Positions 23,701 to 34,383 of a stretch of DNA of 64,000 nucleotides are shown here, in pieces; the stretch's first letter is position 1; each line of letters starts with the position of its first letter. Below the pieces are notes generated by a model. That model was not told the DNA's origin and did not search any database. It was given only the letters and a program-made list of their open reading frames with translations. The position numbers and the translations under genes are program-made. The stretch is from Liopterus haemorrhoidalis. Its lineage: Eukaryota; Arthropoda; Insecta; Coleoptera; Dytiscidae. The DNA lies in contig OZ020611.1 of NCBI GenBank assembly GCA_963971575.1, positions 148,206,419 to 148,270,418 of the forward strand, given 5' to 3'.

Positions 23701-24668
23701 TAAGAAGATACAAAAACCAATGTGAAATGTATCGGTAGACACTTGTTAGCCAACCGCGCTTGTAGTCACTCAAATCTGTTTCAAGTTCATAGTCAGATTC
23801 TACAGGTTTTTTATTTTACAATAGTCAGATTCAGAGAAGTATGGGAATCCGTTTTATCATTTGCCTGCGTTCCGTAATATTTCTAATTCTAATTCACATA
23901 TCCATAATTCAATTTCAGATATATCGTATTCCCCTCCACATATCCGTAATTCGTCTTGACATATACTTAAATGAATTTTAGATATTTGTAATTCCGTGAA
24001 TTGCAGATATGTACAGAGGAATGGTGGGGAAATATGGATATGGCGGTATTCGACACCATCTGACGTTCGTTGTCGGTATACTCCTACCTTGAATTTTAAA
24101 AGATACGATGACGTACTCTTCGAGCGATATATCTCGCAATGCTATGAGTGCCGAGGCTAAAAATACTGAGTCTTGCCGTCTAGAAAACTTAATTTATAGT
24201 AAAGTTAATTATGATTCTGTTGAATTCGTGATGTCCAAAACACCCAACTCGAATAGATAAATGAGAAATATAGAAATTGCAATCAAAAGTAGTTTGTAGA
24301 AGAGTATTTTTGTATTTTTTATTTAGAATTTTTTACAATTTATAGAATTTTTATATTTTATAACTAGAAAAGCTGGATACACTTCCCGTGTTTTAATGTT
24401 CAACAAATGGGACCCTACATATATGTATTGACCGTAAGTGGATGGACAGCAGGAAAAAACAATAATTTTTCTAATATTTTTGCAAATAATTTTATATACA
24501 TGAACTTTTGGCATCGCATCCCAGCATTCATAAAAACACTTAATTAAAAATAACAAAATTTTAAAAAATAATGAGTGTGACAAAAGAAGATGGGCAGTTC
24601 GTAAACAAAAGTAAAAAAAAAAAAACAAATTCTTAACATGTCGACAAACAAATATGCTACAAATATAC
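23701..24668. other. intergenic with short CATATCCGTAATTC-type repeats
   Basis: At 23880-24050 phrases such as ACATATCC and GTAATTC recur in both orientations, suggesting a degraded small repeat. No gene. Confidence 0.4.
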
Positions 24669-24845
24669 TAGGGATGTTTCCAAAGTTCTGGGAATTTTGC
24701 TATAATTTTTATTATTTTGTTAATTTTCGTCAATATTACAATGTAGTTTTTCAACATAATCTCCATTTAACTGAATACATTTATCCCAACGATAAACTAA
24801 TTTTTTTAAGCCGTCCTCAAAGAACTTTTTCGGTGTCTCCTCAAT

Positions 24846-25105
24846 TAAGTTTGGTCTCCTCAATTAACGAATGGTCATTCGTCCCGCATTTCGTGGGACG
24901 TCCCGCATTTTGATTTGGTGTCCCCAGGGCCGAACTTTGCTCTGTACTTATATTTGGGAGGTGAAGACCTTTTTTTGCTCTTTACTTATATTTGGGAGGT
25001 GAGGACATTTTTTTTGTTCGCTCTTCACTTATATTTCGGAAGTGACGACCTTTTATTTGCTCCGTCCCGCATTGCCTTCTCCAAGAAAATGGTCACCCTA
25101 CCTCA
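24846..25105. mobile_element. hAT-like element nested in the mariner
   Basis: Right end, read inverted, is TAGGGTGACCATTTTCTTGG. CCTCAAT sits at both sides, a likely target duplication. Interior has three T-rich units built on CTTATATTTGGGAGGTGA and GTCCCGCATTT. Similar units occur at 760-860 and 27.9-28.1 kb. Confidence 0.6.
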
Positions 25106-25111
25106 ATCCAC

Positions 25112-25496
25112 CTATTCCAACAGCCTTGGAACCCAGCGCGGCGAAACCTTGCTAACGCCCAAACAATCATGCAAGATGTCATGAACTTGTCGTGTACCTA
25201 TCCCTAGGCGCACACTAATTTGACGAATAGTCATTCGCCTGTCCTCTTTCAGTAGGTCTTCGACGGCAATAATGTTTCTTTCATTTACCGACGTGCTTGG
25301 GCGCCCACTACGTGGATCGTCTTCTAGTGATGTTCTACCGGTTTTAAAACGATCGATCCACCGATAAACAGTACTTTTGGATTCTGCAGACTCATCAAAT
25401 ATTCCTTGCAGACGCTGAATAATTTTTGATGTTTTCACACCTTCTTTCTACAAAAAGAAAATTATTGCTCTTTGAGATTTTGCTGCGTCTTCCATG
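25112..25496 (-). pseudogene. mariner transposase N-terminal fragment
   Basis: Minus strand from 25496 (MEDAAKSQRAII). An in-frame stop near 25450 is followed by a paired helix-turn-helix region: IIQRLQGIFDESAESKSTVY, RFKTGRTSLEDDPRSGRPST, EDLLKEDRRMTIRQISVRLG and VHDILHDCLGVSKVSPRWVP. The sequence is typical of DD34D mariners and SETMAR-like proteins. It differs from the 1308-bp mariner family elsewhere in the window. It ends where the nested element begins. Confidence 0.8.
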
Positions 25497-25705
25497 GTTA
25501 CAAAAACAGTGCTATGAAAACGCGTCTATATCAGTTGAACACCTAAATTAGACTAAACAATATTGCACTAGATAGTTGCATAAGCATGTCAAGACTTGTC
25601 TGGCACCAATAACATTGCCTATAAGTTCTGCGTAATTTAATTATAGCACAATTCCCAGAATTTAGGAAACATCCCGCGTAACTAAGTATTTTGTGTAATA
25701 TGCCT

Positions 25706-26275
25706 TATAGACCGGGAGCTCATGACATTTTTGGTCTCCGATTTCATACAGCATGCCTTTTGGAGGAGAGAATATTTACCCTGTGACAACAAAAAAGGGA
25801 TGGTACTAAACCCCTGCACGCTTTCCGGTCATAGGGAAAATTGCATTTCCACTTGCACAAAATGTTTGTGTTTTTCTCTGACTTAATATTGCTTGCCCTT
25901 TTGTCAAAATAAAGTTATAACAAATTTAAAGTCTTAATTATAGGCATGCTGTATAAAAACGCGGAAAATCGTATTTTTTTATTACAAGATCACATGACCG
26001 TTTGAGCTCTTTGGGACCCTCCGAATCGCATGCATATATTTAAAAGACTTTAAATTTGTTATAACTTTCTTTTGACAAAAGGGCAAGCAATATTAAATCA
26101 GAGAAAAGCACAAAACTTTTGTGTTTAAGTGGAAATGCAATTTTCCCTATGACCGGAAAGCGTGCAGGGGTTTAGTACCATCTCTTTTTTGTTATCACAG
26201 GGTAAATATTCTCTCCTCCAAAAGGCATGCTGTTTGAAATCGGAGACCAAAAACTGTCATGAGCTCCCGGTCTAT
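25706..26275. mobile_element. foldback element with arms of about 230 bp
   Basis: ATAGACCGGGAGCTCATGAC at the left is mirrored by GTCATGAGCTCCCGGTCTAT at the right. The inversion continues for roughly 230 bp with few differences, through GGAGGAGAGAATATTTACCC, CTGCACGCTTTCCGGTCATA and GGGCAAGCAATATTAA. A short unpaired centre lies near 25950-26040. No coding region. Confidence 0.9.
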
Positions 26276-27140
26276 TATTATTAGGAATGAAGAGATACTA
26301 TCGACACTAGTAAGGTAGCGATACTTTTCTTTAGATACCAGTATCTTGGTACTCGATACTTTTTGAGCCTCGCCCACGACCTCCAAAAACACTTGGTTTT
26401 TACGTTTTTTTTTTTTTGTCAAAATACAAGTGATGAACACGTAAAACACTGAACATCGCCTTCTTGGCGAAATCTTTTTACTATAGTGAAAAAACATGAT
26501 CGTGCAAAGTAAATTTGAATTGAAATATCAGATAGCGTATTGCCACCCTAATATGCAGTTATTACAATGGATTTAAGATCTTTAGAAAAATTAATTCTGC
26601 GTACCATGATGTAAATCAGTTCTTCTAGTCAATAAAGACATTTATACTTATTTTTAAACAAGTATGTATCAGAGATATTTGTTAAAAATATTTGTCCATT
26701 TACTTTTGTTCCGCGTGAACAAGTAAGTGATACGAGTTTTTGCTTGTCTGATAAAAACAAAAAAGAATATTTACAATTTGTTTATGGTTTTATGTTGCTC
26801 TTGCGTCATTTAAGTGAACATAATACCACTGAACGTAATCTTCACTTAAATATTTCTAAAGTTATATTTAATGAATCTTTCTGTCCATCCATTTATGTAT
26901 ACTGTATATGTATGTGTTATTTCTATTTCTATTTTATTTTATATACTGCATGTTATTTGTTTATTTATTTTCTCACAATTTTATGCCGTTACGAATCGAA
27001 TTGAGCTTGAAAGCAAGGTCTTGCATATATTGATTGCAATATTGACAACGCACTTAAATGGGCAATATTGGAAATTATACAGTTTGTTGTCAAGTGGGAA
27101 TTTTGTGTATTTTCCACCCGTCAGTTTGAGATGTTTTTAA
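26276..27140. other. intergenic, no gene supported
   Basis: Contains a short patch with GATACC/GGTATC-type inverted motifs near 26300-26370, perhaps part of a degraded element. Nothing else recognised. Confidence 0.45.
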
Positions 27141-27519
27141 CAGTGGTGGATCTAGCTTTTTGGGGGCCCAGGGCTTAAAAATGCCAAGGGGCCCTACACA
27201 TGATTCAATCAAAAAAAAAAATTAAAAAATAAAAGACAGTATTAAAGGTTAATTACTATTTATTACATTTTTATTAATGTTGGATATTATTTTTTTATTA
27301 GCTGGCGCATCAGTTATGTTGATTTTTAATAAATATTAGTAAATTTGTGTTTTTAATTTTTGTGTGTTTTTTAAAGTAATATTTTTGTTTTGATCTTTTC
27401 TCTTATAAGCCGTGTTTGGTATAGAATATAATAGGTATATGTCAGGCAGGTTGGGGGCCCCTTGCGGATCTGGGGCCCAGGGCTTAAGCCTTATTAGCCC
27501 GTATGTAGATCCGCCACTG
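27141..27519. mobile_element. hAT-type MITE
   Basis: Ends CAGTGGTGGATCTAG and GTAGATCCGCCACTG are inverted. GGGGCCC motifs lie inside both ends (GGGGGCCCAGGGCTTAA and GGGGCCCAGGGCTTAAG). No matching target duplication seen. Confidence 0.7.
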
Positions 27520-27595
27520 AGTATGCGGCTTTAATAAGATTGTCAAAATTCACAAATTTGCGTACTGTATATGAGCAAAAATAGTATTTATCTAT

Positions 27596-27850
27596 GATCA
27601 TCAAATAATAAATGCATTATGTCTCCAACTGTAAATACATAAAGCTGTTCATATTGCACGCAGTAAAAATGTGACCCGCATGCGTGATCATCCATGGATA
27701 ATGAACGTGTTTTTACACTGCTAGTTTTTATTTAGTAAGCTAGTTAGTTAGTTAAAATGTTTGGCGCTCAGCAACGATGGCTAGTTGCATCTCACACAGC
27801 CCATATTTATAATTAGAATATTATTTATAAATTAGAATAAATAGTCCCCC
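27596..27850. repeat. dispersed repeat family C, copy 1
   Basis: ATCAAATAATAAATGCAT, GTTCATATTGCACGC, GTTAGTTAGTTAAAATG, GGCGCTCAGCAACGATGG and CATATTTATAATTA follow in the same order at 51909-52130. The central phrase also occurs inside the piggyBac-type MITE at 17.47 kb. Confidence 0.7.
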
Positions 27851-27919
27851 TCCCATGCACTCAAAAAACATATGGTTATAGAGGTTTTAAGGAACACTTG
27901 AGTTATTTCACTCCTTCAC

Positions 27920-29080
27920 TTAAGTTTTTCTCATGAGCTTTTTTTTTGGTCATCACTTGCATTTTGGAAGCAAGGACCTTTTTTTGTGTCGTCACTTGAA
28001 TTTTGAAGGAAGAGTTCTTTTTCGGTTTTGCCCAGCACTTATTGTATTTAGAGAGATGTGCGGGGGCCGTGTTAGAATGCGCCGATCGAGTCAGAAATTT
28101 CCCGATAATAATGTCCATCCTAGCTAAGATTATTAAAATATAAGGTTGTCTCGTAACTTGTAGTGGTGGGGGTAAATAGAGACGCTACGCGTCATCCGTA
28201 TGCTAACGGGACGTCAGTTTTTGTTTATCGTATATGTTATATGCACGTGAAGTTTGATTTTTGGCTATAAGTATAAAAATATCGTTTAATTTTTTTATTT
28301 TCTACTTGTTTTAATTTCTTTTTTCTTCGCAAGGAATGTTTCTTCGTTCTAATTCATTTTTGAAGTGAAGAGAATAATAAGTGAAATATTTTAATATTTT
28401 AGTTTTAGGGTGTCCCCCCGTAACTACCCTAATATTCATCAAATTTAAAAAATGCATAGAACAAATAAGATTTGTTTTCTTATAAACAATTTTTATTGTA
28501 TAGTTTTTTCTGTTAAGATAGTTCTGTTTATAAAGAAAATATTTTAAGTGTTTTAGTACCAGTTTTAACCCAGTAACACCCCCTAAAAAAGAAAATTTTG
28601 AGATACCATGCCTATATTTGAATCCTGGTTCTTCTCTATTGTACCAAATTTCGTTAAAATAGGCCCAGCCGTTTTTAAAAACAGTTATAACCTCCAATTT
28701 TATTAATTAATAATATTATTATAGTAATTTGTTTTTCTATTATTATTTAAATATACCTAAAATTATATTTGTATTCGATTGTATTGTTATTTATTAACTA
28801 TAATACAAATACCTATCACCTCAAATTTTATATAAATCAGTATAAAACTTCCTGAGGTTTTTATTTATAATTTATTCAGTAGAATTGTCTTGAAATAAAT
28901 ATCTATTATGAAAATAGTCAATAAAAATATTTAAAAACGTGCAACATCTATATTAATTCTGTATGCTAGTTTGAACTACGCATACGTGTGACGTATTCCT
29001 TCTCACGCTCTGATTGGTCAGACGTTACGAGACAACCTTTACTTTAATAATCTTGCATCCTAGCCCCGGGACATATCAAA
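27920..29080. mobile_element. T-rich hAT-like element split by a second element
   Basis: Right part, read inverted, starts near CTAGGATGGACATTATTATC. The left part has units like CATCACTTGCATTTTGGAAG. It resembles the elements at 714-2593 and 24846-25105. Bounds at the left are uncertain. It is interrupted at 28124-29055. Confidence 0.45.
28124..29055. mobile_element. hAT-like element, 0.93 kb, nested
   Basis: Perfect 8-bp duplication CATCCTAG at 28116-28123 and 29056-29063. Terminal repeats CTAAGATTATTAAA / TTTAATAATCTTG and, further in, AAGGTTGTCTCGTAAC / GTTACGAGACAACCTT. A 128-residue minus-strand frame (28311-28697) has no family motifs and I do not accept it as a gene. Confidence 0.8.
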
Positions 29081-29743
29081 TAAAGGACTTTATTTTAAAA
29101 TACCTGACTCTTTTTAATATACAAGGGATAATTTAATAAAGATAAAGATACAAAATAAAAATGGTCAAACTAAAGTCCACCCTGGTTGTCATAATCCTTT
29201 GATACGCCACTAATTTGCAACTAAAATAATTAAAAGACTAAATACATAACAAATGCCAAGTTATAGCCTCAAGAAGACAATATAATAGAAACTTTATAAT
29301 AGTTACAAGTAATAAAATGTTAAGAACTGCTGCACTTTATTCAGTTATGAGAGTATTTGTGAAAGTCGCATTTGATGCTTCTATGCACTTGATAAAACTA
29401 TTTTTGCACTTAGATGACTCCATTTTATTACTGCAATAAATATTGCATTTTATAAATAGTATTAAACTTTATAATAAATTTACAACCATAAAAAATAGAT
29501 AAATAATTAATGTTTTCTAGAGTTTTACGTTTATTTGTCAAGATATGTTTATACAATTATTTACTTGACTGATTAGTTCTGTATGTCTAATTAATTATCA
29601 ACATTATTTTATACTTCCTTTTACATAAACTGTATTTAAAAAAACCAGATTTACGTACGTATATAGTAAAATTTACATAGGGCCCAAATGTTGGATGGGA
29701 CAGCATTTTTGGACACACTTTTTTGATGTAATCACATCTAAAT
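29081..29743. other. intergenic, nothing recognised
   Basis: Very A/T-rich; no features supported. Confidence 0.5.
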
Positions 29744-30528
29744 CAGTGGTGTAGTGGGGCGGGAGCGCAAGGGGTCAGCGCTCCCGCACTTTTTGTTTGA
29801 GGCGGAGCGCGCCCCCTGAGTATTTACTCTAGGTATTTACACAATCGAACGGCTGAAATTGTTCGAAATCGATATCACTCGTCTAAAACCACCCTTCCTT
29901 TAATTACTTCTTAAATTAAAATGCGTAATTCGCGCACAGGACTGTTATCAGTTGAAACCGGGGAAGCTCCGAATTATATATTGCGTGTTTACATAATTAC
30001 ATACATTGACAACAGTGGGGGAAATATTCCTTCAGATTTAAATCCATTACTCCAGTGTTATAAGGCAATGCCGTGTAGTTCTGGTGAATGCGAAAGAGGA
30101 TTTAGTTCTATGAATTTAATAATAACGGAAGCTAAAAAAAAATAATTGGAAAATAAACAAAATTATGTGCAAAAGTGGATCAGAAACCACCGTTCATCTA
30201 CAGTCGCACAAACAAGTATATGCAAAGTTCAAGAAATTGAGGAGAATGCCATCTGGAAGCTTTTATAAGTAAAAATTAATAAGATTACATTTTGATAAAT
30301 TGATTTATTCTGTTTTATTTATTGAATTTTGATTAGAAAATTTTAAATATAAGGTTTTTATTATCATGCATTTCCACCTTTGCAGTCGGTTCAATAATAA
30401 AGTACTTCGCATAATCTAATTTTACATTAAAACATTCCTACGGCCAGTACTACCTACTGTTTATTTTGAACATACTTGCGCGAGTGGGCGAGAGGTCGCA
30501 CACTTTTTCATTTAGCGCTACACCATTG
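29744..30528 (+). mobile_element. hAT element remnant with transposase C terminus
   Basis: Perfect 8-bp duplication ATCTAAAT at 29736-29743 and 30529-30536. Ends CAGTGGTGTAGTG and CGCTACACCATTG are inverted. It carries only the last part of a transposase. Confidence 0.85.
29921..30268 (+). pseudogene. hAT transposase C-terminal fragment
   Basis: The hAT dimerisation region is visible: PLLQCYKAMPCSSGECERGF followed by SSMNLIITEAKKK. A stop at 30143-30145 interrupts it. The same frame then continues with NYVQKWIRNHRSSTV and ends ENAIWKLL before TAA. CERGFS-MN-I-T is a hallmark of this domain. The N-terminal zinc finger and catalytic core are absent, so this is an internal-deletion derivative. 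Confidence 0.8.
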
Positions 30529-30540
30529 ATCTAAATCAAA

Positions 30541-30718
30541 TATAACCTGTTTCTTTGGTTTAAGCGGAATAGATTTTGAATTCTAGTAACTTTTACCATT
30601 TAAGTGAGGCTTTTGATCATTTTGTTTATCAAAAGTCTTTTTCAAACCTTAAAAGAGAGCTCATGACAACTTACAAAAATAAAAATTCCAGTTAGTTCCA
30701 CTTTTGGAATAGCCTGTA
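30541..30718. mobile_element. MITE family F, copy 1
   Basis: Ends contain GGTTTAAGCGGAATA at the left and GTTCCACTTTTGGAATAGCC at the right. The same order, inverted, occurs at 34002-34190; pieces occur near 41.27-41.69 kb. Shared inner phrases: GAGCTCATGACAACTTAC and AAAATAAAAATTCC. Confidence 0.65.
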
Positions 30719-31039
30719 GTCTTGTAGTATAACCATTTTCCAGTTATTCTGAATTATTTGTTCCGCAGAATTAGTTATTCCGCGAACATTCACCAACTTT
30801 TAAAGAAGGTGGGTGCCAAAGAGATGTTTGCGGCCCTCGACGTTTGAAGGAAAAAAAAATGTTTGCCTTCTGACTAGGGTTGCAATGTTGCAAAATGTTA
30901 AACTAGGATAATAACGTTCAAAATCTAGGACAAATCTAGGACTCGCCACTAATATTTCATTTGATACAATTATAGTAAAAAAAGCTGCTCATTTATTTAT
31001 TTATATATATTTATTACACAACAAAATAATAAACTAAAT

Positions 31040-31566
31040 AAACCATTTGTCTCGTTGCATTGTACTACGCTGTTTATTCCGCCCAGAAGTTTTTCTTTTT
31101 ATCAATGTTATGTATTATGGATATTAACTTTTTTTACAAAATATTAAATAACAAAATTGATTGTTCGGACCTTCTAGAAAAGTTATTTTTTCGAGTACCT
31201 TCTTACAATACAAGAGGTAATGATTTTTTCTCCCTGTCTATTAAAAATACTAATTCTGCTATTAATTCACCCCTGCACCGTACTACATACAAATTAAATA
31301 ATTTAGTAGCTAACGTTGATTTTCCGGACATATTTGCAAATAATTTTAATTTTATTAAAAATATATATTATCAATAATTTAACACAAAATGTATAGTATG
31401 TTATATTATTTCTTATGTATTAATGTAATTCATCTTTAATTTCTAAAAACATGTGAACTTGTTGTTTATTTAATTTGTAACATATGATATGTAGTGCCAT
31501 TCTGTTATTGGGCCTGTGCCTGTTGGGTGGCCAAAAGTCAATAAATAAATAAATAAATAAATAAAT
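31040..31566 (+). mobile_element. non-LTR retrotransposon, 5'-truncated 3' end
   Basis: The C terminus of a LINE reverse transcriptase protein ends at 31377, followed by about 160 bp of 3' UTR and an (AATA)n tail at 31540-31566, the usual end of such insertions. Confidence 0.75.
31060..31377 (+). pseudogene. LINE ORF2 C-terminal fragment
   Basis: The usable part starts near FFYKILNNKIDCSDLLEKLF and continues FRVPSYNTRGNDFF, NTNSAINSPLHRT and a final DIF motif. The pattern 'FL..L.ng.IDC.dLL..l.FRVP...tR' is the usual tail after the reverse transcriptase of Jockey/R1-like elements. No catalytic motifs remain; 5' truncation is normal for these elements. Confidence 0.7.
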
Positions 31567-31698
31567 GTAATCTCGCATTAATATTCTAATTTTCTTCCGT
31601 ATTCCTGTAATTGTGTTTAAGCTACACTTAGTTTCCATAATTATATCGCTATAGTGGTTTCCCATAACAATTTTGTAAACAATTAGTAGTTATTCATT

Positions 31699-31940
31699 GG
31701 CCAACGGAGTGGCCGAGCGCATTAAGTCATGTAGTTTAGACTGGTGGAAACAGTATGGACTGTGCGGTCGGTGGTTCGATTCTCTTCCGTTGGTGATATT
31801 ATTCGGGCGAGAATAATATGTTTACATTACTCCCATTTCACAATCATTCACCCCTCATCCAGGAGTAGGAGCTCGCCCCCTGGCATCGGCGATTAGCCTC
31901 GTTACAGAAATAGGCCGATGTAAAATAAATAAATAAATAA
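31699..31940 (+). mobile_element. tRNA-derived SINE
   Basis: The tRNA-like head has an A box (TGGCCGAGCGC, 31710-31720) and a B box (GGTTCGATTC, 31773-31782), the internal RNA polymerase III promoter. An unrelated body (GAGCTCGCCCCCTGGCATCG) and an (AAAT)n tail follow. Flanked by a 12-bp duplication with one mismatch: TAGTTATTCATT (31687-31698) and TAGATATTCATT (31941-31952). It lies about 0.6 kb upstream of the BTB gene. Confidence 0.88.
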
Positions 31941-31952
31941 TAGATATTCATT

Positions 31953-32516
31953 TATTTGCATTTATTTGCTGAAGGTAGGCATCTTTCTTTGAAAAACCCA
32001 AATTATCTATGCTTCCCGGGCAAATTATTATCCTTTTTTTCTTAAGAAATTCAACAAAATGTGTAAAAACTTTTCGCTGAAAAGGAATTCAAGATTACGT
32101 GAAAATCCTCAATTCTAAATTGTTTTTTTATGTGTTGAATATAACAAAAAAATTTGTTCCAGACATTTATCATACTGTTCACCTGTTGACCGCCATCATT
32201 TATTACTATAGATAACTGTAAAACCCTGAAATGTGTGAAAATTACATTTGACATCAATTTTTCTTTGTTTTTATATTTTCTATTTTCCGATGTGTTTGTT
32301 CTTCGTTAATTTACTAAATGACAACGAACTGAAACTCGCGCTGTATTATATGAATTTATAATTAATTCCGGATTTATCCGCTAGAGTAAAAATATCCATT
32401 CATGATTTAGGTTATCCAAAATATTTTGGCATAGTGAAAATAGTTGTATTTAATACGCAGTTTAGTTAAAAGTTATTGATTTTACGTATTTAATTATACA
32501 AATATAGTAGTGCACT
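31953..32516 (+). other. upstream region of the BTB gene
   Basis: A/T-rich. No TATA box or initiator can be singled out. A TATAG just before the start codon (about 32505) could be an acceptor for an untranslated upstream exon. A repeat phrase AACCCTGAAATGTGTGAAAA at 32223 also occurs, in part, near 13.83, 42.8 and 48.4 kb. Confidence 0.4.
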
Positions 32517-33216
32517 ATGAGTTCCCAACAAGTTTCCATGAAATGGAATAATTTTTCACTAAATATGACCAAAAATATAGACGAATTGTGGAAAGACGAA
32601 AGTTTAGTAGATGTATCCATATATTGTGAAGGGCAATGTATACAAGCACACAAAATAATTCTTTCTGCTGCAAGCCCATTATTTAGAGACATATTTTCAG
32701 TAAGTCCATAAAACTGTTGTAATTAAGAAAATTGTAATTTGATTCATTTTTAGGTTAACCCTTGCAAACATCCTGTCATCATTCTACAAGATGTAGCCTT
32801 TCGAGAATTAATGTCACTTATGACATTTATTTATAAGGGTGAGATAAGTGTTGCGGAAGATGATTTACCAGACCTTTTTAAAGCAGCGAGGACATTGAAA
32901 ATACCTGGTCTCTCTGATACTGCTAGGTATGAAGAGGAATGTCGCAAAGAAAAAAATGATCGGCTCACAAAAAAGAGAAAATTAGAAACACCTGTAGATA
33001 ATATTATAGAAAGTACTAATGAAACTAATGTTAATGAAGAGAGTTGTTCAAAATATGAACCAGAGATAATGCCAAAAGAAGAACCTAACGATTTTGTTGC
33101 AACGTGTTTTGAAGAAAATATTAAAGATGAAATTGACGAGGAAGAGGATATGAAAATGGACGATTCTTTTAACGATAGTTCGCAGTTGTATCCTATTGAT
33201 TCCGGTGGAAGTCATG
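32517..33216 (+). CDS. BTB-domain protein, shared 5' exons (215 residues)
   Basis: Nuclear BTB/POZ protein of the insect tramtrack/lola/mod(mdg4) type; BTB domains dimerise and recruit chromatin partners. Exon 1 (32517-32699) gives 61 residues starting MSSQQVSMKWNNFSLNM. A 54-bp intron (32700-32753, GTAAGT ... TTTTTAG) is removed in phase 0. Exon 2 (32754-33216) gives 154 residues plus one base. The BTB domain spans about residues 30-120 (LVDVSIYCEGQCIQAHKIIL, SAASPLFRDIFS, NPCKHPVIILQDVAF, KIPGLSD). KKRK at about 134-137 may be a nuclear localisation signal; an acidic tail follows, with IKDE (about 184-187) fitting a SUMO site. There is no DNA-binding domain and no stop; the exon ends at a GTAAGT donor in phase 1. 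The DNA-binding part must come from a downstream exon. Confidence 0.93.
32700..32753 (+). other. 54-bp intron in the BTB gene
   Basis: Donor GTAAGT directly after codon TCA and acceptor TTTTTAG before GTT. Removal joins ...RDIFS to VNPCKHP, restoring the standard BTB sequence. Unspliced reading stops after three codons. Confidence 0.92.
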
Positions 33217-33222
33217 GTAAGT
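33217..33222 (+). other. common splice donor of the alternative 3' exons
   Basis: GTAAGT follows AGTCATG. The exon leaves a single G as the first base of the next codon. Every candidate 3' exon downstream begins, after its AG, with two bases that complete this codon in the frame of its domain. Reading through would add only KLRKYLY before a stop. Confidence 0.85.
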
Positions 33223-33764
33223 TAAGAAAATATTTATATTAATAGTTATTTTTTGCTTGTGAGCTGGATTATATTTTTGGAAATTAATTTTTAATACATG
33301 AAAAATAAATATGTCTCAGATGTATAGTTTACTAGCAGTATATCTGCTGCTTCACTATCACAAAAAAAAAGTCTTAGCCAGCTTAGACCAGTCACGTGCT
33401 GAAATGGTTTCAAGTCTGGTATAGTGCGTACATACACACATCAGATTAATTTATTTATTAATTAAATAATAATAATAATAATAATAATAATAATTGTGTT
33501 CCCTCCGTGATTACTCCTGATCTATAAATATTATGTCTTATATATGTAAATGCTCTTGTTATTGATCTAATTGTTCTTGAGGTATGAAGAACAATTAGAA
33601 AATTTAGTGGTTATAATGATACTCGTCAACAAACTGAATGTTATAATTTTCTTTGAAAATGAAAATATATAAATGTTTTTTGTTGGTTATCTATTTATCT
33701 CGGATATATGCCTTAGCTGACTTTTTTGTAGCACTATTAAACCCTAAAAGTGTGTCATATATTT

Positions 33765-33985
33765 TTGATAGGTAACAATATGTTTGGGCAGTATCATTTG
33801 ACAGTAAAAAAAATATATCAGCAGTAAAAAAATATTTTAGACGTAAAAAAAGTTGTCAGCAGTAAACAAATTCGGCAATGAAGCAAATATTTAAGCAGTA
33901 AAAAAATTTTCAGCAGTAAAAAAAATATTTCGGCAGTAAAAAAATATTTCAGAAATAAATAAAATATATTTTAGCAGTAAAAAAA
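33765..33985 (+). repeat. array of CAGTAAAAAA motifs
   Basis: About nine degenerate units of roughly 20-30 bp with GCAGTAAAAAAATATTT as core. Units in inverse orientation (TTTTTACTGC) lie at 36300-36590, on the other side of the zinc-finger exon. Confidence 0.75.
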
Positions 33986-34001
33986 TGTTTTGGTATTATA
34001 T

Positions 34002-34190
34002 AGGCTATTCCAAACGTTGAAGCGGTATTAAATGGAATTTTTATTTTCGTAAGTTGTCATGAGCTCACTTTTTAATGATTTAATTGGGCTTTTGTTAAAC
34101 AAAATGGTCAACAGCCTCATTGAAACTTTAAAAGTTACTAGTTTTCAAAATCTGGTTCCGCCTAAATCAAAGAAACACATTATTTTGTTT
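34002..34190. mobile_element. MITE family F, copy 2
   Basis: GGCTATTCCAAACGTTGAAG at the left and GGTTCCGCCTAAATCAAAG at the right, an inverted version of the element at 30541-30718. Confidence 0.65.
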
Positions 34191-34383
34191 TCATTTACGT
34201 AAAAACAGTAAATTTTAATTTCAATAGTTTAACACTTTAAAATTATATGTCATGTCGGTATTACAAAAATAATTAAGAATGTCACATTATTAATATGTCA
34301 TTTCATTTGACATGCCATGTTGAAAAATTATATTTTAATGATCATAACCAATAAATCTGAAGTCTGTCATAGAGTGTAAGGGT

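Larger units (their letters stand above)
24669..25676 (-). mobile_element. mariner remnant with a nested hAT-like insertion
   Basis: Ends GGGATGTTTCCAAAGTTCTG and CAGAATTTAGGAAACATCCC are inverted. Minus strand encodes the N-terminal helix-turn-helix part of a mariner transposase at the right and its last residues at the left (LVYRWDKCIQLNGDYVEK, about 24740-24805). The catalytic middle is missing. The gap is filled by a second element. Confidence 0.75.

Noticed and set aside
28311..28697. 128-residue minus-strand frame
   Set aside because: Lies wholly in a hAT-like element and shows no transposase or other family motif.
31699..31790. Functional tRNA gene
   Set aside because: A and B boxes are present, but the sequence continues into a SINE body with tail and target duplication.
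33465..33495. CRISPR-like or regulatory repeat
   Set aside because: Simple AAT microsatellite. No array of spaced identical repeats occurs anywhere in the window.
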